Source: Paraburkholderia diazotrophica
Lineage (GTDB): Bacteria; Pseudomonadota; Gammaproteobacteria; Burkholderiales; Burkholderiaceae
NCBI RefSeq assembly: GCF_900108945.1
Contig: NZ_FNYE01000011.1
Span: 62,001-126,000, forward strand
Direction of reading: 5' to 3'
DNA length: 64,000 nucleotides
The notes below the pieces were generated by a model. The model saw only the letters and a program-made list of their open reading frames with translations. It searched no databases and was not told where the DNA came from. Both the position numbers and the translations under genes were made by a program. This document shows, one piece after another, positions 48,901-58,960 of the stretch (within the stretch, counting starts at the first letter, position 1; each line of letters opens with the position of its first letter).

Positions 48901-49632
48901 CTAGCGTTGCGGATTGACGCCTTTCGACACGAGATGCGCCTGCATCTGGCCGACGAGCAAGTCAGTGAGAATCGCGAGCAGCGCAGTCGGAATCGCGCCC
49001 GCCAATAGCATCGAAAAGTCGTTCATGTCGATGCCGGTGAAGATCAGTTCGCCCAGCCCGCCGCCGCCGACGAGAAAGGCGAGCGGCGCCGTGCCGACCG
49101 TGATCGCGAGCGCGGTGCGGATGCCCGCGAAGATCACATACAGCGCGTTCGGCAATTCGACGCGCAGCAGGATCTGCGTGGGCGTCATGCCCATGCCCGT
49201 CGCTGCTTCGATCAGTGCGGGAGGGACGGCGCGCAAGCCTTCGAGCGTGTTCAACACGATCGGCAGCAAGGTCGCCACCCAGAGCCCGAAGATCGACGGC
49301 CAGCGGCCGATGCCGAGCACGCTCATCGCGAGTGCGAGCAACGCGAGCTTCGGCACCGCCTGGCCCACGTTGATCGTTTGCAGGACGGCTTGCGCGACGT
49401 GCGCCTGCTTGCCCGACGCGCGGCTCAGATAGATGCCGAGCGGCACGGCGACGATAATCGCGAGGCCGCCTGCAATCGCGACCATCGTCATTTGCTGGAT
49501 CGACTGGTAGAGGATGTCGCCGCGATACTGGCCGATCGAGGCGAGCAGGTTTTCGGCGTGTGCGAGCGCGGGCGCGGTGCATGCGGCAAGCGCGACGCAG
49601 CGTGAAAAGAGCGCTTTCTTGCGGGTGTTCAT
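48901..49632 (-). CDS. betaine-type ABC importer, permease
   Basis: 243 residues with a hydrophobic start and about five further segments. The BPD-transporter EAA loop IEAATGMGMTPTQILLRVELPNA and GGGGLGELIF are clear. Its ATG overlaps the stop of the ATPase gene (ATGA). One of two permeases in the operon; the other lies at 50750-51475. Confidence 0.88.
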   Translation of the reverse strand: MNTRKKALFSRCVALAACTAPALAHAENLLASIGQYRGDILYQSIQQMTMVAIAGGLAIIVAVPLGIYLSRASGKQAHVAQAVLQTINVGQAVPKLALLALAMSVLGIGRWPSIFGLWVATLLPIVLNTLEGLRAVPPALIEAATGMGMTPTQILLRVELPNALYVIFAGIRTALAITVGTAPLAFLVGGGGLGELIFTGIDMNDFSMLLAGAIPTALLAILTDLLVGQMQAHLVSKGVNPQR

Positions 49633-50747
49633 GCGCGTGTCTCCGAGGGCAGCCGCAGCATGTCGACGATATGCGCCTGATTCACGTAGCCGACGAAGCG
49701 GCCGTCGTCGTCGACAGTCGGCAGCCATGATTGGCCGAGCGCGAACATCGACGAAATTACGCTGCGCAGATCGTCGCTCTGGCGCGCGAAGCCCTCCACC
49801 GGATTCGCGTGCGCGGCCATCAGGTTCCCGTCGATCGTGCGCAGTTCGGCGGCGCTCAGATAGCCTTGCGGCTTGTCCGTGGCATCGAGCAAGATGATCT
49901 GTTCGATGCCGTGCTGTTCGAGCAATGCACGCGCGCGGTCGCTGCTTTCGCCGACACGCGCCGCGCACTCGCACGCCGACAACGCATCCTTTGCGCGCAC
50001 GAGGCGCAGCCGCTTCAACGCACGATCCGCGCCGACGAAGCCTGCAATGAACTGGCTCGCGGGCCGCGCGAGGATCGTGTCCGGCGTATCGAACTGTTCG
50101 AGCCTGCCACCGCTGAAGATCGCGATGCGGTCCGCCATCTTCACCGCTTCGTCGATGTCGTGGCTCACGAACATGATCGTCTTCTTCACCTGTTGCTGGA
50201 TACGCAGAAACTCGTCCTGGATCAGCTCGCGGTTGATCGGGTCGATCGCGCCGAACGGTTCGTCCATCAGCATGACGGGCGGGTCGGTTGCCAGCGCGCG
50301 CGCCACGCCGATGCGCTGCTGCTGCCCGCCTGACAGATCCTTCGGATAGCGCGACAGGTAGATCGACGGATCGAGCGCGACGATCTCCAGCAACTCGGCG
50401 GCGCGGCGCTTCGTCTTCGCCTTGTCCCAGCCGAGCAGACGCGGCACGACGCCGATGTTCTCCTCGACCGTCATGTTCGGAAAGAGGCCGATCTGCTGGA
50501 TCACATAGCCGATCTGGCGGCGCAGTTCGACGACATCGAATTCATCAGTGTCGCGGCCGTCGATGAAGATTTTGCCCGAGCTCGGCTGGATCAGACGGTT
50601 GATCATCTTCAGCGTGGTCGTCTTGCCGCAGCCGGAAGGGCCGAGCAGCACGCAGATTTCGCCCGCGCCGACTTCCATGTCGATGCCGTCGACCACCGGG
50701 GCGCTTGCGCCTTCATAGCGCTTCGTGATGTTGGAGAGCTTGATCAT
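49629..50747 (-). CDS. betaine-type ABC importer, ATPase with CBS domains
   Basis: 372 residues. Walker A GPSGCGKTT (36-44), the ABC signature LSGGQQQR and Walker B VMLMDEP are followed by a tandem CBS region (about 250-372) that in OpuA-type importers senses ionic strength or osmolarity. It starts two bases after the upstream permease stop. The CBS tail makes osmotic gating of uptake likely even though the operon looks catabolic. Confidence 0.9.
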   Translation of the reverse strand: MIKLSNITKRYEGASAPVVDGIDMEVGAGEICVLLGPSGCGKTTTLKMINRLIQPSSGKIFIDGRDTDEFDVVELRRQIGYVIQQIGLFPNMTVEENIGVVPRLLGWDKAKTKRRAAELLEIVALDPSIYLSRYPKDLSGGQQQRIGVARALATDPPVMLMDEPFGAIDPINRELIQDEFLRIQQQVKKTIMFVSHDIDEAVKMADRIAIFSGGRLEQFDTPDTILARPASQFIAGFVGADRALKRLRLVRAKDALSACECAARVGESSDRARALLEQHGIEQIILLDATDKPQGYLSAAELRTIDGNLMAAHANPVEGFARQSDDLRSVISSMFALGQSWLPTVDDDGRFVGYVNQAHIVDMLRLPSETRA

Positions 50748-50749
50748 GG

Positions 50750-51475
50750 TTATTGCGCGTGACGAGGAGATTTACGGAGGGAAGCCCATGCGCCGAGACG
50801 CAGTGCGAGCGTGGCGGTGCGCGACGGCCCGCGCAGGCCTTTCGGCGTCAGCAGGCGCTGCACCCAGGCGAGGCCGTAGTCGGCGGCTATGGCGAGCACG
50901 CTGACGAGGATCGCGCCGGCAATCAGCTGGCGCGGGTCCGATTGCGAAATGCCGCGGCTGATCAGCTTGCCGAGCCCGCCCGCGCCGATGTACGCGGCGA
51001 CGGCTGCAATGCCGACGTTGATCACGACGGCCATCCGCACGCCCGCCATGATGATGGGCAGCGCGATCGGAATCTCGACTTTCCACAGACGCTCGCGCGT
51101 CGTCATGCCGATGCCGCGTGCGGCCTCGCGCAACGCAGGATCGATGTTGGTGATCGCCGTGTACGTGTTGCGCACGATGGGCAGTTGCGAATACAGGAAG
51201 AGCGCGATGACTGTCGGCAGGAAGCCGATACCCTGGCCGATCACGGAAAGAATCGGGATCATCAGGCCGAACAGCGCGACGGATGGAATCGTCATCACGA
51301 TGGCGGCCGTGTACAACACGATCTTTGCGGCGCGCGGACTGGCTGTGATCGCGATGCCGAGCGGCACGCCAGTGAGGATCGCGAAGCCGACACCGACGCC
51401 GACGATCTCGATGTGTTCGACGGTGAGCCGGACGATCGACGCGAAGTTGTCGACGATAAAAGCAAGTGTTTCCAC
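50750..51475 (-). CDS. betaine-type ABC importer, permease (first gene of operon)
   Basis: 241 residues from a GTG at 51475 that has AAGGAG six bases upstream. The in-frame start at 51511 lies inside the repeat leader and would add a peptide copied from the repeat, so I reject it. About six hydrophobic segments and the EAA loop LREAARGIGMTTRERLWKVEIPIA are seen, plus GAGGLGKLI. It pairs with the second permease. Its leader is a cluster of hairpins and four-codon frames at 51487-51627. Confidence 0.88.
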   Translation of the reverse strand: METLAFIVDNFASIVRLTVEHIEIVGVGVGFAILTGVPLGIAITASPRAAKIVLYTAAIVMTIPSVALFGLMIPILSVIGQGIGFLPTVIALFLYSQLPIVRNTYTAITNIDPALREAARGIGMTTRERLWKVEIPIALPIIMAGVRMAVVINVGIAAVAAYIGAGGLGKLISRGISQSDPRQLIAGAILVSVLAIAADYGLAWVQRLLTPKGLRGPSRTATLALRLGAWASLRKSPRHAQ

Positions 51476-51486
51476 GTTGTCTCCTT

Positions 51487-51627
51487 GTCGACCAGAGTTA
51501 GTGCGGAGCACTTACTCTGGTCCCATGCAGAGCAGTCGACCAGAGTTGGTGCTTTAGCTGTCGGCGGAAGTTGGTGCTTTAGCACTTACTCCCGCCCCAT
51601 GCAGAGCACTTACTCCGGTCCCATGCC
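51487..51627 (-). repeat. hairpin repeat cluster with three four-codon mini-ORFs
   Basis: Three right arms of the form GCACTTACTCYSGYCCCATGC lie at 51508-51528, 51582-51602 and 51606-51626; three left arms lie at 51491-51504, 51540-51553 and 51564-51577. They fold as L1-R1 and as a nested L2-(L3-R2)-R3. Stems vary together (ACC/GGT against GCG/CGC) and share a T-T mismatch at one place. On the minus strand each right arm spells ATG-GGN-CNG-GAG-TAA (51610-51624, 51586-51600, 51512-51526). GTCGACCAGAGTTRGTGC repeats directly at 51487 and 51535. It ends just before the ribosome site of the permease gene. Confidence 0.75.
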
Positions 51628-52016
51628 CTACGGCGTATTCAGGTGTTTCTTGCTTCGTTTGCGTTGAGCAAAAGATAGCCGGACAAAATCCTGAGCCTCT
51701 CATCTGTTGTCGACCTTCTTTGTCACAAATGCGACATCGCGATTTTGCTGCGGTGCGGTTCCTTTATCGGGCAAGGGGCGGCAGGCCAGATGATTACGGG
51801 TTATCCCTTGCTTGAAAGCGACAGACTGTCGAACGTTTGCATCCGGGGTTGCCGACGGGCGTTCTATTTCTTTTTCTCGCTGACGTTCTTTCAATCGGAA
51901 AGTGGCAAAACCCTATAATCCGTTCTTTAAATCGCACGCCTGGCGCGCCGCGCCTGTTCAGCCAGTAACGGAAAGCAATGACGAAGAGGCGAGCGGCGAA
52001 CGGGGTAGAACATCAA
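51628..52016. other. AT-richer intergenic region with CBS-gene promoter
   Basis: About 390 bases that are visibly less GC-rich than the surroundings. It holds a perfect TATAAT at 51914-51919 on the + strand, with only a weak -35 near 51891, which would transcribe the CBS-domain gene. No RNA gene or conserved frame is seen. Confidence 0.4.
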
Positions 52017-52448
52017 ATGAAAATCGCAGAGATCATGACGCGTCGTGTCGTGACGGTTGGTTTTGACGACACGTTGGCGACAGTAAAGGAGATCTTCGAC
52101 TCAGTCGCTTTTCACCATTTGCTGGTGGTGGAGGACGGGCAACTGCAAGGCGTCGTGTCGGATCGGGATTTGTTGCGCGCGATAAGCCCGTTCATCGATA
52201 GCGTCGTCGAGTCGCCGCGCGATGTCGCGACGCTCAACAAGCGGGTGCATCAGATCATGAGCCGTAAGCCCGCCACGCTCACGCCCGATGCCGAGGTGTC
52301 AGCGGCAATCAGCCTGTTTCTCGACAAGCCGATCTCGTGCATTCCCATTGTCGATGGCGAATTCAGGCCGGTCGGAATCGTCAGTTGGCGGGATATTTTC
52401 AAGGCGTGGCCAGCAGCAGATACGGCACAGGCCGAAGAGGGGAAATAA
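52017..52448 (+). CDS. CBS-domain protein
   Basis: 143 residues from the ATG at 52017, which gives the usual family start MKIAEIMTRRVVTV; an ATG at 51978 is in frame and would add 13 residues. Neither has a strong ribosome site. Two CBS motifs form one Bateman module, about 1-60 (DDTLATVKEIF, then VSDRDLLRAIS) and 75-135 (ATLTPDAEVSAAISLFLD, then VGIVSWRDIF). Such proteins bind adenosyl ligands and regulate partners. It stands alone between two operons. Confidence 0.8.
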   Translation: MKIAEIMTRRVVTVGFDDTLATVKEIFDSVAFHHLLVVEDGQLQGVVSDRDLLRAISPFIDSVVESPRDVATLNKRVHQIMSRKPATLTPDAEVSAAISLFLDKPISCIPIVDGEFRPVGIVSWRDIFKAWPAADTAQAEEGK

Positions 52449-52513
52449 AGCCCCCGGCCGACGAACTCCCGATGCCCGCAGCCGGCGCCTGTAGATGCCT
52501 ATGCAAGCGTTGC

Positions 52514-52546
52514 GGGCCGGCCGCCGAAGCATCCGGCGGCCGGCCC
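52514..52546. terminator. strong hairpin between convergent CBS gene and ald
   Basis: GGGCCGGCCGCCG (52514-52526) pairs perfectly with CGGCGGCCGGCCC (52534-52546) around seven bases, in the 113-base gap between two converging genes. A T-run is absent on both sides, so it may act bidirectionally as a pause/3'-end structure. Confidence 0.6.
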
Positions 52547-52561
52547 GGTCCACACCATTCG

Positions 52562-53680
52562 TTATCCTGCGGCGACGGCCCCTGCGTCTTCGCATGCGTA
52601 GCTCAATGCCGTCGCAACCTCCGGACACGTCACCTTGCCGAAGGCCACGTTGAGACCGCGGCGCAAATGCTCGTCGTCGGTGAGTGCCTTACGCCAGCCC
52701 TTGTCCGCGATCTGGAGGACAAAGGGCAGTGTGGCGTTGTTCAGCGCGTACGTGGACGTGCGCGGCACGCCGCCGGGCATATTGGCCACGCAGTAGTGAA
52801 CCACTTCGCCGACCTTGTACGTCGGTTCCGCGTGAGTCGTGGCTTTTGCCGTCTCGCAGCATCCGCCCTGGTCGATCGCCACGTCGACGATTGCCGAGCC
52901 CGGACGCATCGCGTCGACCATCTTGCGCGTGACGAGCCTTGGGGCGGCCGCGCCGGGCACCAGTACGCCGCCGATCACGAGATCGGCGTCGAGCACGTGC
53001 TGCTCGATGTTGTCCTGATTCGAATACACAGTGACCACGCGTGCACCAAGCAGCCGGTCCATGCGGCGCAACACGTCGACGTTCCGGTCGATGACGACGA
53101 CCTGCGCACCCGTGCCCACTGCAATTTGCGCGGCATTGGAGCCGACCACGCCGCCGCCAAGGATCACGATCTTCGCGGATGGAACGCCTGCCACGCCGCC
53201 GAGCAGAATGCCCTTGCCGCCGTGCGCGCGCTCCAGGCAAAAGGCGCCTGCCTGAATCGACATGCGTCCCGCGACCTCCGACATCGGCGCTAGCAGCGGC
53301 AGTCCGCCGCCCGGCTGCGTGACTGTCTCGTAGGCGATGCAGACGGCGTTGCTCGCGACGAGATCGGCGCATTGCTGCGGATCGGGCGCGAGGTGCAGGT
53401 AGGTGAAGAGAATCTGCCCTTCGCGCAGCATCGCGCGCTCGCGCGCTTGCGGCTCCTTCACCTTGACGATCATGTCGGCTGCGGAAAATAGCGCCTGGGC
53501 GTCGGGCGCCACTTGCGCGCCCGCTGCCCGGTAGGCGTCGTCGGATGCGCCAATGCCCGCGCCCGCGCCTGTCTCGACGCTCACTGTGTGTCCGTGCGCG
53601 ACGATCTCGCGCACGGATGACGGCGTGAGGCCGACGCGATATTCATGGTTCTTTATTTCCTTCGGAACGCCTAGGTGCAT
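52562..53680 (-). CDS. ald: alanine dehydrogenase
   Basis: 372 residues, the normal length. AGGAGG stands before the ATG at 53680. It starts MHLGVPKEIKNHEYRVGLTP, the family's N-terminus with Arg15 and the Lys75-type lysine (VKVKEP); the NAD Rossmann motif is ILGGGVVGSNAA near 173-184. It converts L-alanine to pyruvate and ammonium with NAD. In this place it would recycle the alanine formed by PhnW and release nitrogen from aminoethylphosphonate. It lies 57 bases downstream of phnY, same strand. Confidence 0.93.
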   Translation of the reverse strand: MHLGVPKEIKNHEYRVGLTPSSVREIVAHGHTVSVETGAGAGIGASDDAYRAAGAQVAPDAQALFSAADMIVKVKEPQARERAMLREGQILFTYLHLAPDPQQCADLVASNAVCIAYETVTQPGGGLPLLAPMSEVAGRMSIQAGAFCLERAHGGKGILLGGVAGVPSAKIVILGGGVVGSNAAQIAVGTGAQVVVIDRNVDVLRRMDRLLGARVVTVYSNQDNIEQHVLDADLVIGGVLVPGAAAPRLVTRKMVDAMRPGSAIVDVAIDQGGCCETAKATTHAEPTYKVGEVVHYCVANMPGGVPRTSTYALNNATLPFVLQIADKGWRKALTDDEHLRRGLNVAFGKVTCPEVATALSYACEDAGAVAAG

Positions 53681-53737
53681 ATAGCCTCCTGTGTGGAACT
53701 TCACGCCGGCCGCAAAGCCATCTGATTCGTCAGATGT

Positions 53738-55195
53738 TCACCACGGCAGCGAATAGGTCTTGGTATTGGTGAAGCTCTTCATCGCCTCCTGCACGCCTTC
53801 CTTATAGCCTAATCCGGAATCCTTGACGCCGCCGAATGGCGTGAGTTCGAGCCGGTATCCCGGCACCTCGCGCACATTGACGCTGCCCACTTCCAGTTCC
53901 GAAATGAAGCGCGTGATGTAGTCGAAGCGGTTCGTGCACACGGAAGACGATAGCGCATAGTCGGTGCTGTTCGACATATGGATTGCTTCGTCGATTGTGC
54001 GGAAACGCATGATCGGCGATACGGGACCGAACGTTTCATATTTGACGAGCGGCATATCCGGCGTGATGCCGTCGACGACAGTCGGCGAATAGAGCGCGCC
54101 GTCGCGCTGATTGCCGGCGAGCAGACGCGCGCCGCGTGCAATCGCATCGTCGACCTGGCGCTCGCAGAAGCGCGCGGCGGCTTCGTCGATCACGGTGCCC
54201 ATATCGATGGAGGTGTCGGCGGGATTGCCGTATTTCCACGCGCGCGTCTTGTCGACGACGAGATCGGTGAAACGGTCGGCGACGGCCTCGTGCACCAGCA
54301 TCCGCTTGATTGCCGTGCAGCGTTGCCCCGAGTTCTTGTACGAGCCCGCTACGGCGAGCGTGCTGGCTTCGTCGAGATCGGCGTCTTCCATCACGATGAT
54401 GGGATCGTTGCCGCCCAGTTCGAGCACCGCGCGCCGATAGCCCATGCGCGACGCGATCGATTTGCCGATCGATACGCCGCCCGTGAACGTGATCAGATCG
54501 ATCGCGCGATTCGTGATGAGTTCGTCGGCGATCACGGCCGGGTCTCCCGTGACCACTTGCAGCATCTGAACGGGCAAGCCGGCTTCGTACAGGATGTCGG
54601 CGAGCAGATAGCACGACAGCGGCACTTTCTCCGACGGCTTCACGACGATCCGGTTGTTCGTCGCGATGGACGGCACGATCTTGTGCGCGACCTGGTTCAT
54701 CGGGTGATTGAACGGCGTGATGGCCGAAATCACGCCGAGCAGCGGATCGCGCTGCGTATAGACGCGGCGCTTCTTGCCGTGAGGCGTGAGATCGCACGAG
54801 AAGATCTGCCCGTCGTCCTTCAGCGCCTCGCCCGCGCCGAACACGAGCACGTCCGCGACGCGGCCCGCTTCGTATGTCGAGTCCTTCATGCACAAGCCGG
54901 CTTCCGCCGTGATTAGCGCGGCGATCTCGTGCGTGCGCGAGCGCACGGCATCGGCCGCGCGCCGCAGGATCGCCGAGCGCTCGTAGCGCGTGAGCGTCGG
55001 ACGATACGCGCGCGCAACGTCGAACGCGCGGCGCACGTCGTCGAGTGTCGCCTTCGGCACGGTGCCGACGAGCGTGCCGTCATACGGATTTCGAACATCG
55101 ATCACCTCGTCGCGATAGATCTTTTCGCCGTCGATGCGCAGCGCCTCGTGGCGAACCTGCGATTGTCCTTTCGTCGTGTCTGCAATGGCGTTCAT
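53738..55195 (-). CDS. phnY: phosphonoacetaldehyde dehydrogenase
   Basis: 485-residue NAD-dependent aldehyde dehydrogenase. Cys293 in NSGQRCTA and Glu259 in LELGGNDP are the catalytic pair, and SAITPFNHPMN near 158-168 carries the oxyanion asparagine. GAGGA precedes the ATG. It lies between phosphonoacetate hydrolase and alanine dehydrogenase, so the context assigns the substrate phosphonoacetaldehyde (the PhnY of the PhnWAY route), not a glyceraldehyde or succinate semialdehyde. Confidence 0.9.
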   Translation of the reverse strand: MNAIADTTKGQSQVRHEALRIDGEKIYRDEVIDVRNPYDGTLVGTVPKATLDDVRRAFDVARAYRPTLTRYERSAILRRAADAVRSRTHEIAALITAEAGLCMKDSTYEAGRVADVLVFGAGEALKDDGQIFSCDLTPHGKKRRVYTQRDPLLGVISAITPFNHPMNQVAHKIVPSIATNNRIVVKPSEKVPLSCYLLADILYEAGLPVQMLQVVTGDPAVIADELITNRAIDLITFTGGVSIGKSIASRMGYRRAVLELGGNDPIIVMEDADLDEASTLAVAGSYKNSGQRCTAIKRMLVHEAVADRFTDLVVDKTRAWKYGNPADTSIDMGTVIDEAAARFCERQVDDAIARGARLLAGNQRDGALYSPTVVDGITPDMPLVKYETFGPVSPIMRFRTIDEAIHMSNSTDYALSSSVCTNRFDYITRFISELEVGSVNVREVPGYRLELTPFGGVKDSGLGYKEGVQEAMKSFTNTKTYSLPW

Positions 55196-55208
55196 GGGCG
55201 TGTCCTCG

Positions 55209-56684
<1,476 letters not shown>

Positions 56685-56702
56685 TTATCAAGGGGTCTGG
56701 AG

Positions 56703-57758
56703 ATGAAGGAACAAGCGGGATTCAACGGTTGCAAAGGTCTTCTGAACGTGGCGGCGCGCTGTGTCGTGGCGGCGTCGCTGGCGTTCGGCGCGGTGCAGCT
56801 GGCGCACGCGAAGACGCAATTGCTGGTCTACACGGCGCTCGAAGACGAGGCGATGAAGCCGTACAAGGATGCGTTCGAAAAAGCGAACCCGGACATCGAG
56901 ATTCGCTGGGTGCGCGACTCGACGGGCGCTGTCACGGCGAAGCTGCTGGCCGAAAAGAACAATCCGCGCGCCGACGTCGTGCTCGGCCTCGCCGCATCGA
57001 GCCTCACGCTGCTGGACCTGCAAGGCATGCTGATGCCGTATGAGCCGAAGGGTTTCGACAGCCTCACGCGCAAGTACAGCGACAGCAACAATCCGCCGCA
57101 TTGGGTCGGCATGGACGTGTGGGGCGCAACCATCTGCTACAACCGCGTCGAGGCGGAGAAGCGCAATTTGCCGAAGCCGACTTCGTGGGAAGACCTCACG
57201 AAGCCGGTCTACAAAGGGATGATCGTGATGCCGAGCCCGGTCTCGTCGGGCACGGGCTATCTGGACGTCACCTCGTGGCTGCAGACCTTCGGCGAAGAGA
57301 AGGGCTGGCAGTACATGGATGCGCTCGACAAGAACGTCGCGCAATACGTGCATTCGGGCTCGAAGCCTTGCACGCTGGCGGGCACGGGCGAATTCCCGAT
57401 CGGCATTTCATTCGAGTTCCGCGGACATGAGCTGCAGGCGCAAGGCGCGCCCATCGATCTGATCTTCCCGAAAGAAGGGCTCGGCTGGGACATGGAAGCG
57501 ACAGGCGTGATGAAGACGACCAGGCACCCCGACGAAGCGAAGAAGCTCGCGGACTTCATGGCAAGCCGGCAAGCGAATGAAATCACCGCGCAATGGTGGG
57601 CGATCGTCGCGTATCCGGGTGTCGCGAACAAGCTCTCCGGTATCCCCGACAACTATTCGCAAATGCTCGTGAAAAACGACTTCGTGTGGTCCGCGAAGAA
57701 CCGCCAGGCGATTCTCGATGACTGGCAAAAGCGCTACGGCAGCAAGGAGCAGAAGTAG
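56703..57758 (+). CDS. phnS: 2-aminoethylphosphonate ABC importer, binding protein
   Basis: 351 residues from the ATG at 56703, with a signal peptide ending near Ala36 (LAHA). It belongs to the iron/phosphonate class of binding proteins (TLLVYTALEDEAMKPYKDAFEKANPDIEIRW and the GLGWDMEATGVMK segment), the group annotated as aminoethylphosphonate PhnS-type. AAGGGG is upstream. First of three importer genes. Specificity rests on the operon, not on residues I can point to. Confidence 0.88.
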   Translation: MKEQAGFNGCKGLLNVAARCVVAASLAFGAVQLAHAKTQLLVYTALEDEAMKPYKDAFEKANPDIEIRWVRDSTGAVTAKLLAEKNNPRADVVLGLAASSLTLLDLQGMLMPYEPKGFDSLTRKYSDSNNPPHWVGMDVWGATICYNRVEAEKRNLPKPTSWEDLTKPVYKGMIVMPSPVSSGTGYLDVTSWLQTFGEEKGWQYMDALDKNVAQYVHSGSKPCTLAGTGEFPIGISFEFRGHELQAQGAPIDLIFPKEGLGWDMEATGVMKTTRHPDEAKKLADFMASRQANEITAQWWAIVAYPGVANKLSGIPDNYSQMLVKNDFVWSAKNRQAILDDWQKRYGSKEQK

Positions 57759-57787
57759 CACTGGGTCTCGCGTGAAGCGCGTGAATC

Positions 57788-58960
57788 ATGAGTGATTCGC
57801 GCGCTTCGACCGACGCAGCGGCGCATGCCGCCGCGATGCAGGCAGAAGAAGCGAAGGCGGAGGAACAGATGACAGCCTATTTGAGCGTGCAGCAGGTTTC
57901 CAAGCGGTTCAACGACACGCCCGTTCTGACGGATATCGATCTCGGCGTGAAGAAGGGCGAGATGCTTTGTTTTCTGGGGCCGTCGGGATGCGGCAAGACG
58001 ACGTTGCTGCGCATCATCGCGGGACTGGAGACGCAGAGCACCGGCCGCATCATGCAGGACGGCCGCGACATCTCGCGTTTGCCGCCGCAGCTTCGCGACT
58101 ACGGCATCGTGTTCCAGTCGTACGCGTTGTTTCCGAACCTCACGATCTTCGACAACGTCGCCTACGGCCTCGTGAATCGCAAGATGAAGCGCGCAGCGAT
58201 TGCCGGGCGGGTGCATGAACTGCTCGCGCTGGTCGGCTTGCCGGACGCGCATCGCAAGCATCCGAACCAGTTGTCGGGCGGCCAGCAGCAGCGCATTGCG
58301 CTCGCGCGTGCGCTTGCCACTTCACCGGGGCTTTTGCTGCTCGACGAGCCGCTGTCCGCGCTCGATGCGCGCGTGCGCGTGCGGCTGCGCCAGGAGATTC
58401 GCCAGTTGCAGCAGCGCCTCGGCGTCACGACGATCATGGTCACGCACGATCAGGAAGAGGCGCTGTCGATGGCCGATCGCATCGTCGTGATGAATCATGG
58501 CGTGATCGAGCAGATCGGCACGCCGCATGAGATCTATCGCGAGCCCGCGTCGCCTTTCGTCGCGGATTTCATCGGCAAGGTCAACATGATTCCCGCCGAG
58601 GTGATGCACGACGGCACGCTGAAGGCGGGCGAGATCGGCTTGCGCTATGGATGCGGCACGGCACAGCCCGCGCCCGGTTCGAAGGTGTCCGCATTCGTGC
58701 GTCCCGAAGACATTCATATTCGCATGCCCGGCGGCGCGCCCGACAACCTGCTGGCCGCTCGTGTCGAAAAGCTCGAATTTCTCGGCGCATTCTGCCGTGT
58801 CAGCTTCAAGGTCGACGGGCTGGCAGGGCAGGAGATCGTCGCGGATCTGTCGTTTCATGAGATGCGCCGCACGGGTCTGCAAACGGGCGCGCGCTTCGAT
58901 CTCGCCATCAACCGCGAAAACGTGTGCGTGTTCACGGCCGCGAAGGAGCGTCTGCAATGA
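57788..58960 (+). CDS. phnT: 2-aminoethylphosphonate ABC importer, ATPase
   Basis: 390 residues from the ATG at 57788. An internal ATG at 57869 has a better ribosome site (GGAGGA) and would give 363 residues, close to the family length, so the true start may be there; the extra stretch is Ala/Glu-rich. Walker A is GPSGCGKTT, the signature LSGGQQQR, Walker B LLLLDEP, and a C-terminal TOBE-like domain follows. The stop overlaps the permease start (ATGA). Confidence 0.9.
   Translation: MSDSRASTDAAAHAAAMQAEEAKAEEQMTAYLSVQQVSKRFNDTPVLTDIDLGVKKGEMLCFLGPSGCGKTTLLRIIAGLETQSTGRIMQDGRDISRLPPQLRDYGIVFQSYALFPNLTIFDNVAYGLVNRKMKRAAIAGRVHELLALVGLPDAHRKHPNQLSGGQQQRIALARALATSPGLLLLDEPLSALDARVRVRLRQEIRQLQQRLGVTTIMVTHDQEEALSMADRIVVMNHGVIEQIGTPHEIYREPASPFVADFIGKVNMIPAEVMHDGTLKAGEIGLRYGCGTAQPAPGSKVSAFVRPEDIHIRMPGGAPDNLLAARVEKLEFLGAFCRVSFKVDGLAGQEIVADLSFHEMRRTGLQTGARFDLAINRENVCVFTAAKERLQ

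Noticed and set aside
51476-51511. Longer permease start at 51511
   Set aside because: Those residues come from the hairpin repeat; the GTG at 51475 has AAGGAG at proper spacing.
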